A DNA stretch of 64,000 bases from assembly GCA_947095585.1 (NCBI GenBank), contig OX352765.1:78723976-78787975 (forward strand), given 5' to 3'. The position numbers were made by a program, and so were the translations under genes. The notes beneath the pieces were generated by a model. The model was given only the letters and a program-made list of their open reading frames with translations. It made no database searches and had not been told where the DNA came from. This document shows, one piece after another, positions 1-11,499 of the stretch (the first letter of the stretch is position 1; every line of letters starts with the position of its first letter). The stretch is from Nephrocerus scutellatus. Taxonomy: Eukaryota; Arthropoda; Insecta; Diptera; Pipunculidae.

Positions 1-129
1 TGAAGACGGGGGCGAAGTTTGCGAGCAAAGTTTGTTACCTCTTCACTCACAGTAGCAATTCCTAGATCTCTGTGAATATCACTATTATCACCTTATGTAC
101 CATGGAGCATTTACCATTGCTCTTGGAGT

Positions 130-1475
130 TTTGTTTTGTGATATTAATATATTGCTTGGTTTGGTACAATCCCTAAGTTGTATGTACCGTATATCCAAGA
201 CGGTTTCAGCACTTGTTTATATAGGAGCAGTTTGTTATATACACTTAGTTTCGAAAATCTTCCGATATGCCAATACATCTCTCTGAGCCTGTTTTCGAGC
301 TCGTCACGCTTCTTTTTGGTGTGTGACTTCCACTTAAGTTTTACGTCTAGAGTCATTTCAAGATATTTTGCTTTGGTGTCATGTTGATGAAAAGGGGTCA
401 ATTATTCACCTTTCTGTACGTAAAATTGACTTGTGTTTTACTTTGTCTCGTTGAGAACCATTCGCCAGGTCTTTCTCCACTTGCATATTTTGTCTAAAGC
501 TCGTTGAAGTTTTCCCATTAATTATTCAATAGTATAGGGTTTTTCAATAAGAGCACTTCAGCTTTTTTTTGAATAAAACACAAACTGTTCGACTTTTGAA
601 CTAACTTTTTTTTTTATTAACGAATTTGAACATATACATATGATACATTTAAGTATGAAACTCGATTTCTTTTGCATGACCACCGCGTGCACGTTTTACG
701 AAGTGAGCCTCATCGCTGAAGATGATTTTTCGGTGAAAATCTGCATCATTTTCGATTTGCTCTTGAACCCAATTCACGAATCGGCGTCGCTTCAAATGGT
801 CAAACGGCTTTAGTTGTTGTGTCAGCTTGATCTTATACGGATGTAGGCCAAGATCTTTACGTAAAATCGATTTTCGAACGGGCTGGCTTGTTAAATGGAC
901 CGTAAAATGGCCGTAATGCTCTTAAAGTAGCGGCAACAGAACGATTATTTTGATAAAAAATTTGCATGATTTGCAATCGCTGTTCACATGTCTAGCGTTC
1001 CATGATGAAATGTATACTAATGAAGTTTCCAAATGACAAAAGAACAATAAAAAATATGGCGTCGATCGCCGTCCCTATCGGAGAAAAGTTGAAGCGCACC
1101 TATTGAAACACCCTATATTACCCATTGCGAGGATATCCGTATCATCTGCGAACGTGGCTACGACTGTCTCTCCGTCTTGAGGTATGTCTCTTGTGTAAAG
1201 CAAGAACAGGACTGGACCGAGAACACTACCTTGCGGTACACCGGTGTGAAATTCTTTGAACTTAGAATACTCAGTTCCGTATCTAACACGAAGGAGCCTA
1301 TTGTCAAGATAGGATTCCAGTATTCTAGACCATTTTTCCGGTAGGATAAGCTTAAACTTTTACTTCAGTCCTTCGTGCCATAACTTGTCCAAAGTCTTGC
1401 GATACGTATAGAAAAACACAAGAACATATCTTTTTTTCTTCAAGGGCTTTTTCAATAACAATCGTTACATCACCA
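130..1475 (-). mobile_element. Jockey-like LINE, RT fragment, split by a mariner relic
   Basis: Reading the minus strand from about 1475 gives reverse transcriptase pieces in correct order: an ALEEKK...VFLYVSQDFGQV block (palm, matching the usual AVFLDVSQAFDKVW), a GVPQGSVLGPVLFLLYT block, and the catalytic FADD box at 1141-1152. The frame is then broken by a transposon at 535-1115 and resumes at about 532, ending in a typical Jockey thumb segment (KYLEMTLDVKLKWKSH, then NKLLLYKQVLKPSWIYG) at 144-401. A frameshift lies near 1380. The family makes cDNA from its own RNA by target-primed reverse transcription. No ORF1 or endonuclease is visible, so the copy is 5' truncated and dead. Confidence 0.85.
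535..1115 (-). mobile_element. Deleted Tc1/mariner-type element with TIRs and TA duplication
   Basis: The ends are inverted repeats of about 30 bp: TAGGGTTTTTCAATAAGAGC at the left against TAGGGTGTTTCAATAGGTGC read inward from the right. A TA duplication flanks it at 533-534 and 1116-1117. The minus strand encodes pieces of a transposase: an N-terminal helix-turn-helix-like block (CEQRLQIMQIFYQNN), then KDLGLHPYKIKLTQQLKPFD, a NWVQEQ segment, and IIFSDEAHF with the first catalytic Asp. The frame then jumps to a C-terminal HAKEIEF tail, so most of the catalytic core is missing. This resembles the DUF4817-type mariner relatives of insects (clade inferred). The 581-bp length is roughly half of a full element. 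It is non-autonomous. Confidence 0.85.
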
Positions 1476-3196
1476 TGAAAAGATAAAAAAAAAACAGAAT
1501 TTATTCGCATTTACCAGTATCGGTCCTATGGTGCCAGCTGCCATCGTCATAGCCAGTTAGAAAATATGCCCCGTAAAAACGTTAAGATGCGATAAGACGT
1601 CAACTATACCTGCGGATCACTTCCACTTCTTCTTGAATCTACTCACAGTGTGCGCACCATTGAGCCATCCAATCCAATAGATATGGCGGTCAACCGGCAT
1701 TCTTGTTCCTCCTCACAATCATCTTTCCAAGGTATTTAGCCTTCTCGATGTGCTCGTGCACATCTCGGAACTGCTCAGCAATCCATTTAGCATTTAGCCT
1801 ACTAAAGAGGATGATGAGGGACAAACTGAAGAAGAAGAAGAAGAAGAAGCATAGCACACATCGCACAACTTCCATCTGAAGACAAGACAAGACAAGCGGT
1901 ATCCGCTTTACTCTCTATTTCTCTTGATTGCGTGTATGAGTGCGCGTGTGTGTGTTCGAAGTACGCACGCAGCGCATTACTACTGTGTGCCAACGCTGCG
2001 CGAATATGCCATGAAGATGCAGTTTTGCGCGCACATTCAGGTCATTAACTTTTTCGAACCGCTGAGCATAAGGATGGATACTCGTTCTACCAGCTAAAGT
2101 TGCTGGAGAGTTGGAGCTGCTGGAGTACATCACACGCCAACACGAGAGTAATGAGTACCTCTTTAGAATCACTTGAAAGTTATTGAGAGTTGTCTGCAAG
2201 ATGCTGTGCTGATCTTGCGTACTCAAGTCAAGTTGGCTCGCGGCACTTAAGCAGGTAATGTGCTGTGCTGCCCTGAGTGCTGGGTATACACAACATGTAA
2301 AGATCTTCAGCTGGCGGAAAGTACTCCTCCTGATTCCCGTTTGCTGCGACAGTACTTCAGCAAGAATATTCTCTGCATATTCTCTGATACGTTTAAAATC
2401 ATGGCACAAGAAATGGAACACGCGCAGATCGATTTACAAAACAACAGCAGCCAGTTCCAAAAACTACACAAGGTGCTGCCACAAACGTCTGATAACAAGA
2501 ACGAAGCGTACAACTGAGCCACTCGATGATCATCGAAATTGGCCGATTGCCCTTTTACTGACCGGACAATGAACAGATCAACGGTTATAGGCATTATGCC
2601 ATGGGATCGAATTGCATGGAAGCTTTCAAAGTGAATGTTCAGCACAGCAGCACCCAGCACCCAGCACAATGCGAGGGACTTTTTTCTTTGGAAAGTTCCC
2701 TTGCTATCTTCTAACGAATTCGCCATGTAGATCGGTTTGTGTCGGTGGCTCGTTCACCTGATTCGACCGCCACTAAATAATGAAACGAAAATGAATTGTT
2801 TCACCTGATGCTTTGTGGCATTTGGCCATTATTAGTATTGCGCTAGCTGGCGGCAAATATGTAGGTACTTTCTAAAAAACAAAATCCATACTTTATCCGA
2901 CAAATGACAGCAAGTGAAAGTTGCATCCGAAGCGATAGCCGCTGTGTCAAGATCAGTAAGCATTATGGGAAAATTGTTTTGTCTTGTCTTGTTGTCGTTG
3001 TTGCGAGCTGGTGTTGGATTAGTGAAATTTGAAATTTTGATAAAGTGAAAACTGGGAACAAATAGAGTAGCTAGGCAGTTCTCCATTTATCTGGGGCAGT
3101 AACCAATTTGATTGGTTTTACGTCTTGTGCTTTCAATTCTTTGAAGTCATTGCGTTTATTGCAGTATATTCCCAAATGAAAGTTTATCAAAGATCA
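1476..3196. other. No gene recognised; simple repeats
   Basis: A GAA run lies at about 1829-1850, GACAA repeats at 1876-1895 and a CAGCACC-type run at 2638-2665. Several overlapping frames of 80-170 codons cover 1800-3090 on both strands. None shows a recognisable motif, and their composition changes with the simple repeats, so I do not call them genes. Confidence 0.5.
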
Positions 3197-5278
3197 CTTG
3201 CAAGCATTAAAATAATTTTTCTAAAAGCGATCTTCCAACTTTTTATCGGCTAACTTCTTAATTCTCACTCACTGTTTTCTCAACGATCACTTGCAAGTAT
3301 TAAAATAATCTTTCTAAAAGCGACCTTCTTATATTGGATAGATTCAGACATTGATCTTCCAACTTTTTATCGGCTAACTTCTTAATTCTCACTCACTGTT
3401 TTCTCAACGATCAACGATCAATTGCAAGTATTAAAATAATCTTTCTAAAAGCGATCTTCTTATATTGAATCGATTCAGAAATTGATCTTCCAACTTTTTA
3501 ACGGCTAACTTTTTAATTCCCACTCACTGTTTTCTCAGCGATCACTTGCAAGTAGTAAAATAATCTTTCTAAAAGCGATCTTCTTATATTGGATCGATTC
3601 ATACATTGATCTTCCAACTTTTTATCGGCTAACTTCTTAATTCTCACTCACTGTTTTCTCAACGATCAACGATCAATTGCAAGCATTAAAATAATCTTTC
3701 TAAAAGCGATCTTCTTATATTGAATCGATTCAGAAATTGATCTTCCAACTTTTTATCAGCTAACTTCTTAATTCCCACTCACTGTTTTCTCAACGATCAC
3801 TTGCAAGGACTAAAATAATCTTTCTAAAAGCGATCTTCTTATATTGGATCGATTCATACATTGATCTTCCAACTTTTTATCAGCTAACTTCTTAATTCCC
3901 ACCCACTGTTTTCTCAACGATCACTTGCAAGGACTAAAATAATCTTTCTAAAAGCGATCTTCTTATATTGGATCGATTCAGAAAATAATCTTCCAGCTTT
4001 TTATCAGCTAACTTCTTAATTCCCACTCACTGTTTTCTCAACGATCACTTGCAAGGACTAAAATAATCTTTCTAAAAGCTATTTTCTTATATTGGATCGA
4101 TTCAGACATTGATCTTCCAACTTTTTATCAGCTAACTTCTTAATTCCCACTCACTGTTTTCTCAACGATCACTTGCAAGGACTAAAATAATCTTTCTAAA
4201 AGCGATCTTCTTATATTGGATCGATTCAGAAAATAATCTTCCAACTTTTTATCAGCTAACTTCTTAATTCCCACTCACTGTTTTCTCAACGATCACTTGC
4301 AAGGACTAAAATAATCTTTCTAAAAGCGATCTTCTTATATTGGATCGATTCATACATTGATCTTCCAACTTTTTATCAGCTAACTTCTTAATTCCCACCC
4401 ACTGTTTTCTCAACGATCACTTGCAAGTATTAAAATAATCTTTCTAAAAGCGACCTTCTTATATTGGATCGATTCAGAAAATAATCTTCAAACTTTTTAT
4501 CAGCTAACTTCTTAATTCCCACTCACTGTTTTCTCAACGATCACTTGCAAGGACTAAAATAATCTTTCTAAAAGCGATCTTCTTATATTGGATCGATTCA
4601 TACATTGATCTTCCAACTTTTTATCAGCTAACTTCTTAATTCCCACCCACTGTTTTCTCAACGATCACTTGCAAGGACTAAAATAATCTTTCTAAAAGCG
4701 ATCTTCTTATATTGGATCGATTCAGAAAATAATCTTCCAGCTTTTTATCAGCTAACTTCTTAATTCCCACTCACTGTTTTCTCAACGATCACTTGCAAGG
4801 ACTAAAATAATCTTTCTAAAAGCTATTTTCTTATATTGGATCGATTCAGACATTGATCTTCCAACTTTTTATCAGCTAACTTCTTAATTCCCACTCACTG
4901 TTTTCTCAACGATCACTTGCAAGGACTAAAATAATCTTTCTAAAAGCGATCTTCTTATATTGGATCGATTCAGAAAATAATCTTCCAACTTTTTATCAGC
5001 TAACTTCTTAATTCCCACTCACTGTTTTCTCAACGATCACTTGCAAGGACTAAAATAATCTTTCTAAAAGCGATCTTCTTATATTGGATCGATTCATACA
5101 TTGATCTTCCAACTTTTTATCAGCTAACTTCTTAATTCCCACCCACTGTTTTCTCAACGATCACTTGCAAGGACTAAAATAATCTTTCTAAAAGCGATTT
5201 TCTTATATTGGATCGATTCAGACATTGATCTTCCAACTTTTTATCGGCTAACTTCTTAATTTCCACTCACTGTTTTCT
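3197..5278. repeat. 124-bp satellite array, about 17 units, with higher-order repeats
   Basis: Units begin CTTGCAAG and recur at exactly 124 bp from 3800 to 5164 (3800, 3924, 4048 and so on). The first unit (3197-3289) is 93 bp because 31 bp between two GATCTT copies are missing. Two early units (3290 and 3545) are 131 bp through a 7-bp AACGATC duplication, forming a 255-bp dimer repeat (3290-3544 and 3545-3799). Units 3800-4419 are identical to 4544-5163, a 744-bp (six-unit) higher-order period. Within that block, units whose internal segment reads CAGAAAATAAT alternate with CATACATTG or CAGACATTG units. The unit length is not a multiple of three and stops occur in all frames, so it is non-coding. 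Confidence 0.97.
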
Positions 5279-6570
5279 GAAAATCTGCATTTACTTCATT
5301 ATTCAGAAATGTTTTCTGACCAACAAATGAATTTTGAAACTACTTATTCCACGATCATAACTTAGTGTTAACAAATTTTCTGTAAAATATTTGAAGATCA
5401 ACGCCGGTAAGATACGTTCGGTTTTTCTGTGTGATCATCAAATCACAGTACACGAACTGCAAAGCGCCTTTGATCACGATCGCATTTTTTCTGACGTACT
5501 GGCTGGCTGGCGGCCAACTAGAAGACTGTATACATGGACGTAGAATTATTTAAGAAGCACACGACGAACTAACAAAAAATCTAGAATCTTCACAGAAAGA
5601 GAGCAGGATGATGTATTAGGTGAGAGGACCTAACGCTGCACCACAAGCATTAGAATGAATGACTGACTGTTCCAGAACTGACCTGGTTCTAATGTTGATG
5701 CATTAATAGTATATCATTTCTCTCTTCTCCTTCCCCATACGATACGCGAAAGGAACCGCGTGTTACCGATCTTGTCTTGAACTTTATGCTCACGAATGAT
5801 GATGATGATGATGATGGTAATCTTGAAACAGCGCCATGCCATTTGCCTTGGTGATCACCATTCAAGTCAAATGGCCAAACTACGCGCCAAAGCACTTCCC
5901 GTACATCCTGGCTTTGCTCTCAACCCAAATCAAATCAAAACAACAACACCATCATTCAAAGCACCTTCGAAATTAGCACAACAGCAACAACAACACTCCT
6001 ACATTGCACATCGACCATCATCATCGCATCATCGTCATCATCAGCATCGACATCATCGACTGCAACCGCCGATCTTGTTACGTCAATCTTCTCATCCCGG
6101 CCGGCACATCAACCGACCAACCAGCCGGCCTTCTGAAGCGTCGCACCGGAGAATTAACAAACCTGTGGACATAAATATTATTGCAGTCGAGGTTAACACA
6201 TTAAGGAATAAGTAGAATAAGTAATTTATCCTTTGGGGTCTGATGGGGTTTGTCTTTCTGGAGTGGTTGGATGCTCTGGTTCGTTGGCTTTCGGCGTCTG
6301 CGTCTGCTCTGATGGTTGGGTGAGTCTTGATTTGGGCTTTTTGCTTCGTTTTCAAGTATACGGCGATGGTTGCTGAAGTTGCTAATACACTTGTTTGTGA
6401 TGTGATAGTTTCAGCGAACCTTGTTGCTCATGGGATATGTGCAATCAAAAATGTTTTTGCAGAAAAATGTTTTTGTTTACTCAACTTGCGTTAGTGTCTT
6501 CTAAGACTTCCCATGTACACCCTTACCTTTAACATGAGCTTCTGTCAGATTTTTACTGACTAAAACCAAC
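5279..6570. other. Non-repetitive flank with a GAT microsatellite
   Basis: An ATG/GAT run lies at 5795-5817. A plus-strand frame at 5796-6215 (139 codons) starts inside this run and is rich in Gln, His, Ser and Arg. It is a translation of CAT/CAA simple sequence with no domain, so I treat it as doubtful. The rest is unique DNA in which I see no motif. Confidence 0.45.
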
Positions 6571-6574
6571 CCCC

Positions 6575-8245
6575 ATTCTGCTGGCCTCTTTACTCCCTGC
6601 GGTACCACCAATTAAGGCATTCCTTCGCAGGTCAGGTTTATTTCCTCCTTAGCATAAAAAATCCCTCTTTGTTTTGCAGCCTGTTCATCCCGGCGAATTT
6701 GCAGCATCACGCTGACTATGACCTTGTTGATCACGTTCCAGGCTTTTTCGGTGCTCACAATTGCTTGAATGAGGCCAGCCGGACCGACTCGCTATCCAAG
6801 TAGCTGTTCCAGCAGGCGCCTCCTGTCATTAAATTTCGCGGACTTGCAGTACGTGTTTCGCATTCTCTGCACTGCTCTTGCAGTGGAGAAAGAATGGCTC
6901 GTACGCGTGCTTGAATTTGGAAAGACACTCACAAAAACATCCATGCCCCGACAAGAACTGTGTCAGCTGGTAGTTTACCTCTCCATGTTTTCTTGCTACC
7001 CACACTTGGATGTCTGGAAGCAGCGTATGCGCCCATCGGGCTTTTGTAGATGCGTCCCATCTACGCTGCTAGTCCATTTCGCAACGTTTTCGAATGTGTT
7101 CTCTTGTATGCTGACCTCCACTGAATTGTTGGTTCGTGAGGTATCGCACTGCCGCTGCTTCTATTGCCATGATCTGGCATCCAACCTGCTATGACTCCTG
7201 CTGCATCGGTGAAGACCGTCCGGAATGCACAGCATATTTTGAGCGATGGTAGTCTGTACGCTGCTGTAACTCCTTTCATGGAACTGGCCCAAGAAGACGC
7301 CGGGTTCCATATAGGCACCGTATACATTAACATTGACCCATGCTAGCATTTTTTTTATCGGCTGCTAAGGCCGACCAGTATCGGGCAATATCCTCGCAAG
7401 AGCTATTCCTGCACGCGAAGCCTTTTTACTGGCATATCTCAGATTGCTCCTTGACTCGGATTGTCACTCTTTCCACCTTTTTACTAGCATATCTCAGATG
7501 CTCCTTGAAATAGAGCATGTGATCCAGCAGGACTCCGAGGTGTTTTATATGTGGGCTCTATGTGATGCTATGTCCGCCGACTCGGATTGTCTTTCTCTTT
7601 CCATCTTTTCCTGCTTTTTATCAGTACAGCTTCGCTTTTGTGATCCGCTAGCACTAACCTGGGTTCATGCAGCAAATCTCTGAAATACCGGAACATTTCA
7701 TTACAATTTTGCGTTACCTCCACGAGTGTTTTAGCAATAACCCCTATATCTATGTCATCCACGAATCCGACGATTTCTCCTCCAGCAGGTCGTCTAATTG
7801 TTAGAATGCCGTCCTACATCAAATTCCATAGTAGCAGTTCAAGTACATAGCCCTGTGGTTCTCCTCCGGTGACTTTGTATTGCCTTGAGCCCTCTTCGGT
7901 CTCATATAAGAAGGTTCTGTCACTGAACTAGCTCGCAATGATTCGTAGCATATAGTCTGGTACCTGTAGTTTGGTTAAGGAAACCAACGATTTCTCCCAA
8001 TTTGCGGAGTTGAATGCATTTTTGACATCGAGTTTCACCGTTGCGCAGTATTTCTTATCCCCGCCTTTCAATCTTATTCCTGCAAATGCATCGTGCGCGA
8101 TATCACATACCGCCGCAATTGCATCGATGGTGCTCCTTTTCTTCCGAAAGCCATATTGGAATCTTGATAGGCCGCGTGATCTTTCAAAATGCGCGCATAT
8201 GTTTCTTTCTATCACCTTTCCCACTGAGTCGTCTATCTGATCGCG
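6575..8245 (-). mobile_element. R1-like LINE, RT and C-terminal part, truncated
   Basis: Minus-strand translation gives R1-clade reverse transcriptase in order. GKVIERNICAHFE and FQYGFRKKRSTIDAI (fingers) and KYCATVKLDVKNAFNSANW (palm) lie at 7928-8245. A decayed GEPQG block follows, then the catalytic box FVDD at 7754-7765. A thumb segment (YTVPIWNPA, AAYRL, CCAFRTV) lies at about 7060-7333. The C-terminal domain (VWVARKHGEVNYQLTQFLSG, 6880-7050) would carry the CCHC-like finger, but its cysteines are eroded. Several stops and frameshifts occur. R1 elements normally target 28S rDNA; no rDNA is visible here. At its 5' side the frame passes into a different LINE near 8245. Confidence 0.85.
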
Positions 8246-8320
8246 AGTGGTATCATCTGGATATGCGTGAACGTTTATGAGGCTTATGTTTTTATGCACG
8301 AAGGGTGCACAGCCTTTCAT
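7928..8320 (-). pseudogene. Chimeric EN-RT open frame (family A endonuclease to R1-like RT)
   Basis: The 130-codon frame begins with ATG (complement of 8318-8320). Residues about 1-20 (KNISLINVHA) match the endonuclease strand that other family A copies show before PTEDSPDDEKE. From about residue 27 (DDSVGKVIERN) it is R1-like RT fingers and palm, ending after the NAFNSANW motif. The two parts are in the same frame with no stop at the join. The junction lies at about 8235-8265. It is too short to be a working RT and lacks the catalytic Asp pair. Most likely it is an accidental fusion from template switching or from one element landing in another. Confidence 0.7.
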
Positions 8321-8855
8321 TTACTGCTTTAAAGCCGATAACGGTTGGTTTCATTCTTTTGCTGATTAGCAACATGATATCTTGCATGCCAGCTACAATA
8401 TATGTCATATTCTGATTTTTGTAAGACACCATTCCCCACCCACCGCATCTCCTGAATTGCTGTTATGTCAGCATTATATTTGGACAGGGTATCGTCTAGC
8501 TGCTGTGCAGCTCTAGCGTACATTTTATGAGTAAATTCTTAAATCGTTTAGCTATTTTAGTTGCCGTGGTCCTAGTCGTTCATCTGTGTATCCGTGGCTG
8601 ATTTGGGGTTCCTAAATAACTTTTTTTACAGGCGAGGTTATTGCCCTCGCGCCAACCTTACTCTGGATGGACTAGCCCGACCATTCAGCGTTTCCTGTAT
8701 TGTAGGAAAATTACCGGCGGCCACCACGTGGAGGTTTGATCGCACTGCCACCAATCAGAGATAGTTACGGCCGGCGCCACCTGCAATTCTGATGCATTCT
8801 GTGTAATGCCCATTATTATGCTGATAGCTGACCGCCAAACGTCGAGGCGGAGGCC
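8246..8855 (-). mobile_element. Family A (RTE-like, CFDP2-like) LINE, 5' endonuclease fragment
   Basis: The frame at 8329-8523 contains ADITAIQEMRWVGNG, followed by a YDIYCSWHA segment, the N-terminal part of an apurinic-type endonuclease carrying the catalytic Glu of the QE motif. The 5' sequence at 8570-8850 closely parallels 19960-20215 of the longer copy (shared stretches include GTGGAGGTTTGATCGCACT and GAGATAGTTACGGCC), which marks it as the 5' leader of the same family. The fragment ends where R1-like RT begins. The RTE/BovB-like assignment rests on resemblance of the family to proteins annotated craniofacial development protein 2. Confidence 0.75.
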
Positions 8856-11499
8856 TTTAATTTTATTGATCTTTCTCTAGGCTGATTGTATCTCTTCAAA
8901 TTATCTCAAGATATGCGCGGATGACAGAATAACGACTGATTTGCTCTTTTATGGCACAGCAGACTGTTTACATACAAACTAGTCGTATATGAGGATACAA
9001 TGCGACCTATCAACGTTGTAAAATTTGGTAAAGACAGTAACTATATGGGCAGATTATCCCAAGGTGGTGGTTATTGCATACCTTTTCAGCCACTATAAAA
9101 ACCTATTACAATGTTTCCAATTTCTCGGTCAAATCCCAATTTATTCGTTTATTTATCTCGCAACTCAGAACTCTTTGGGAAGATTCATTTCAATGTTAAA
9201 CTCCACGTTAATCGAAGAAACACACACACACGCATGAAGACTTGTGCGTACACAGATTTGAAACTCATTTCAAAAGAATTACAACTTTGTATTTGTATAC
9301 CTCTGAGATAAGTAATGACATGACAACTGTCGAGCACGCACAGATGATAGTCAGTCATCCACCAGTTATAAGTGGTCTGTCTGCAGACGTCTCGAGCCCG
9401 TACCTCTTTCTCTGTGTTATTCAACATCAGATTGAAGTTTATTTGACTACGTATTTACCGAAGAACTTGGCCAAATATTGATGCAACAAAATCTCACAGA
9501 GCATCTCCCTCTCAAGCCAGCCAAAGCAATGAACTTTGGTTGTTCGTTGATGGCTGGTTTCTGATGATGGGATGATGAGTCTCATAACAACGGTCGTAGC
9601 TTCCAACAGACCAGACGTCTCAAATCACAACCAAACCGTAACCAACAAACGTATCGACATACTTGAGTTGCTGTTGTTGTTGTTGTTATTTCAATAAACA
9701 AATCAAACATCCATCCAGTACGTTCGCAGTTCTTTGGTGGCGTTACGAATCCGTACTAAGGCCATTCGACTGCTATTCGAAACAAAGCCTTCAAAGCGTT
9801 CTCGTACATCTGCATAAAGTGCCAGAAATGATGGCCGTTAATTTGTTTTCTTATTGACTCAACTTAAGAGTTTCTATTTTTTAATTTGTTTACTTAACGT
9901 GTGGCGCAGCGATGGCGGTGGAGCGTCCCCAACGGACCCATTGAATGGGTTATTGCCTTTGCTGGTATTGCCGGAGGTTACACAAGTGCTAAATATAGGC
10001 TGCCGGCTTGACGCCGGTGTGTAGATGAGGAGTGAACATAATCAAATAATAATGAAGGAAGAAAAAAAATTATGTTGCGACGGGAATGCGAGGGGAACAA
10101 CGCCAACAACGAATGTTTGCATGATTACCGCCTGCCATCGCATCGGCTAGCGTTAAATTTATGCTTGCACCGCCGGCAGTTCCAGCAGTTTGAATATTGC
10201 CTGCTCACCATGCTTCGAGCACACAACAATAGCTGACCGAAACACCGAAAAAAACCGTCTCGTCGTAGCAGGGATGCAATTATTTGGTTCCACCAAACAG
10301 CATGTGGGCCTAAGTGAAATTCTTCATTTGTTCTGCTCAGAACGAGAGCGGATCGTAAAAAGGGGTATTGACGATGGACAGGCTTCGGCTTATGTTGACT
10401 GTGGTGGTCATGCAAATTAAATTAAAAACAAAAAACAGCAACAACAGTGATGCAGTTAAAAAAATGTTAGCCAAACATGCGGGCAGGTAAACCGACTTTT
10501 TAATAAACTTGTCAACAACTGCATCAGACTAAACTGAATGATTGCACTTCTGCTTCTTCTCCTGCTTCATCCTTCGGTCTTTCGGTGCAAGCTCTTCATG
10601 AGAGAGATAATTTTGACGACAGGACGTCCACAACGTGCTGATTTCCTGGGGCGCACTTTGTCGTTCCGCGAACTTTTCTTTCCTCCTCAATTAACAACTA
10701 ATTAGGTACAAAGATGGAGCGCAACCCGCAAACGAGAATTCATAAAAATATAAAACCAACCGACCAGATACAAGATACGTTCGGAAGATCACACAAATTG
10801 TGATAATAATTAATATTGTTGTTTATAATATTTACGATCGATTGTTATAAATTACTCGTAGAAGCTAATTACTGTGTTAACCATTCGTTACGATGGTACT
10901 GTGCAACCAACTAACTCTATTTGTTGCTTTTGTTTTATTTTTTTTTTAATCGGGTCATCACAGAGGCCAAAAAGCCAGTAAATTTTTGTTCTTTGGAAAT
11001 AAAACCGTTTTTACAAATTAAGGTATTCCTTGCAAGATCACGACCGGCGCTCTGAAATTTCCTATTTAATAGTTAAAGCCTATTATTGGAACAATCGAAC
11101 CCGCAAGTTCTGAATTGAAAAATTTGCTCTAAACTATAAGGGTACCTTTCTGTTAGTAACAGAAAAAACCAATTTTGTTATAAATGACCTGTACTTTCTC
11201 GCTTGGGTTCAAGACTTTGAGGTTTAAAAGCAGGTTAAAAAAAAATCAAATCCTTGAATTTTTGTGCTTTTTGTGAGCCTCAATTATAAACATTGTAGCA
11301 TTTATTCATTTATTTTATAACAACTCTAGTTGCTCCAGATCTACCATCTATTTTATTTTCTACCTTTTAGGGGGCTAGCTATAGTTTAATAAAAGTGTTT
11401 TTTTTTTAAATTTTGTTTTAATATTATTTTATTTTATACCTTTTAGTTTTAAATGAAATATGTATATATAAAATTAAAAACATGAAAATGGGATGGTAA
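8856..11499. other. Unique AT-rich DNA, no gene recognised
   Basis: Short CA and GTT runs occur at 9220-9236 and 9670-9688. A GC-richer patch at 9900-10030 contains a GCCGGCTTGACGCCGG inverted repeat. Overlapping frames of 60-96 codons at 9025-9480 and 10125-10420 show no motif or signal. From about 10900 the DNA is AT-rich with homopolymer A and T runs that lead into the minisatellite. Confidence 0.45.

Noticed and set aside
1915..2726. Overlapping 104-168-codon frames on both strands
   Set aside because: Mutually overlapping, no motif, composition follows local repeats; random open frames are expected at this length.
3197..5278. CRISPR-like array
   Set aside because: The units are contiguous 124-bp tandem copies without unique spacers, in a eukaryotic setting.
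5796..6215. 139-codon Gln/His-rich frame
   Set aside because: It starts in a GAT microsatellite and is a translation of CAT/CAA simple sequence, with no domain or conserved motif.
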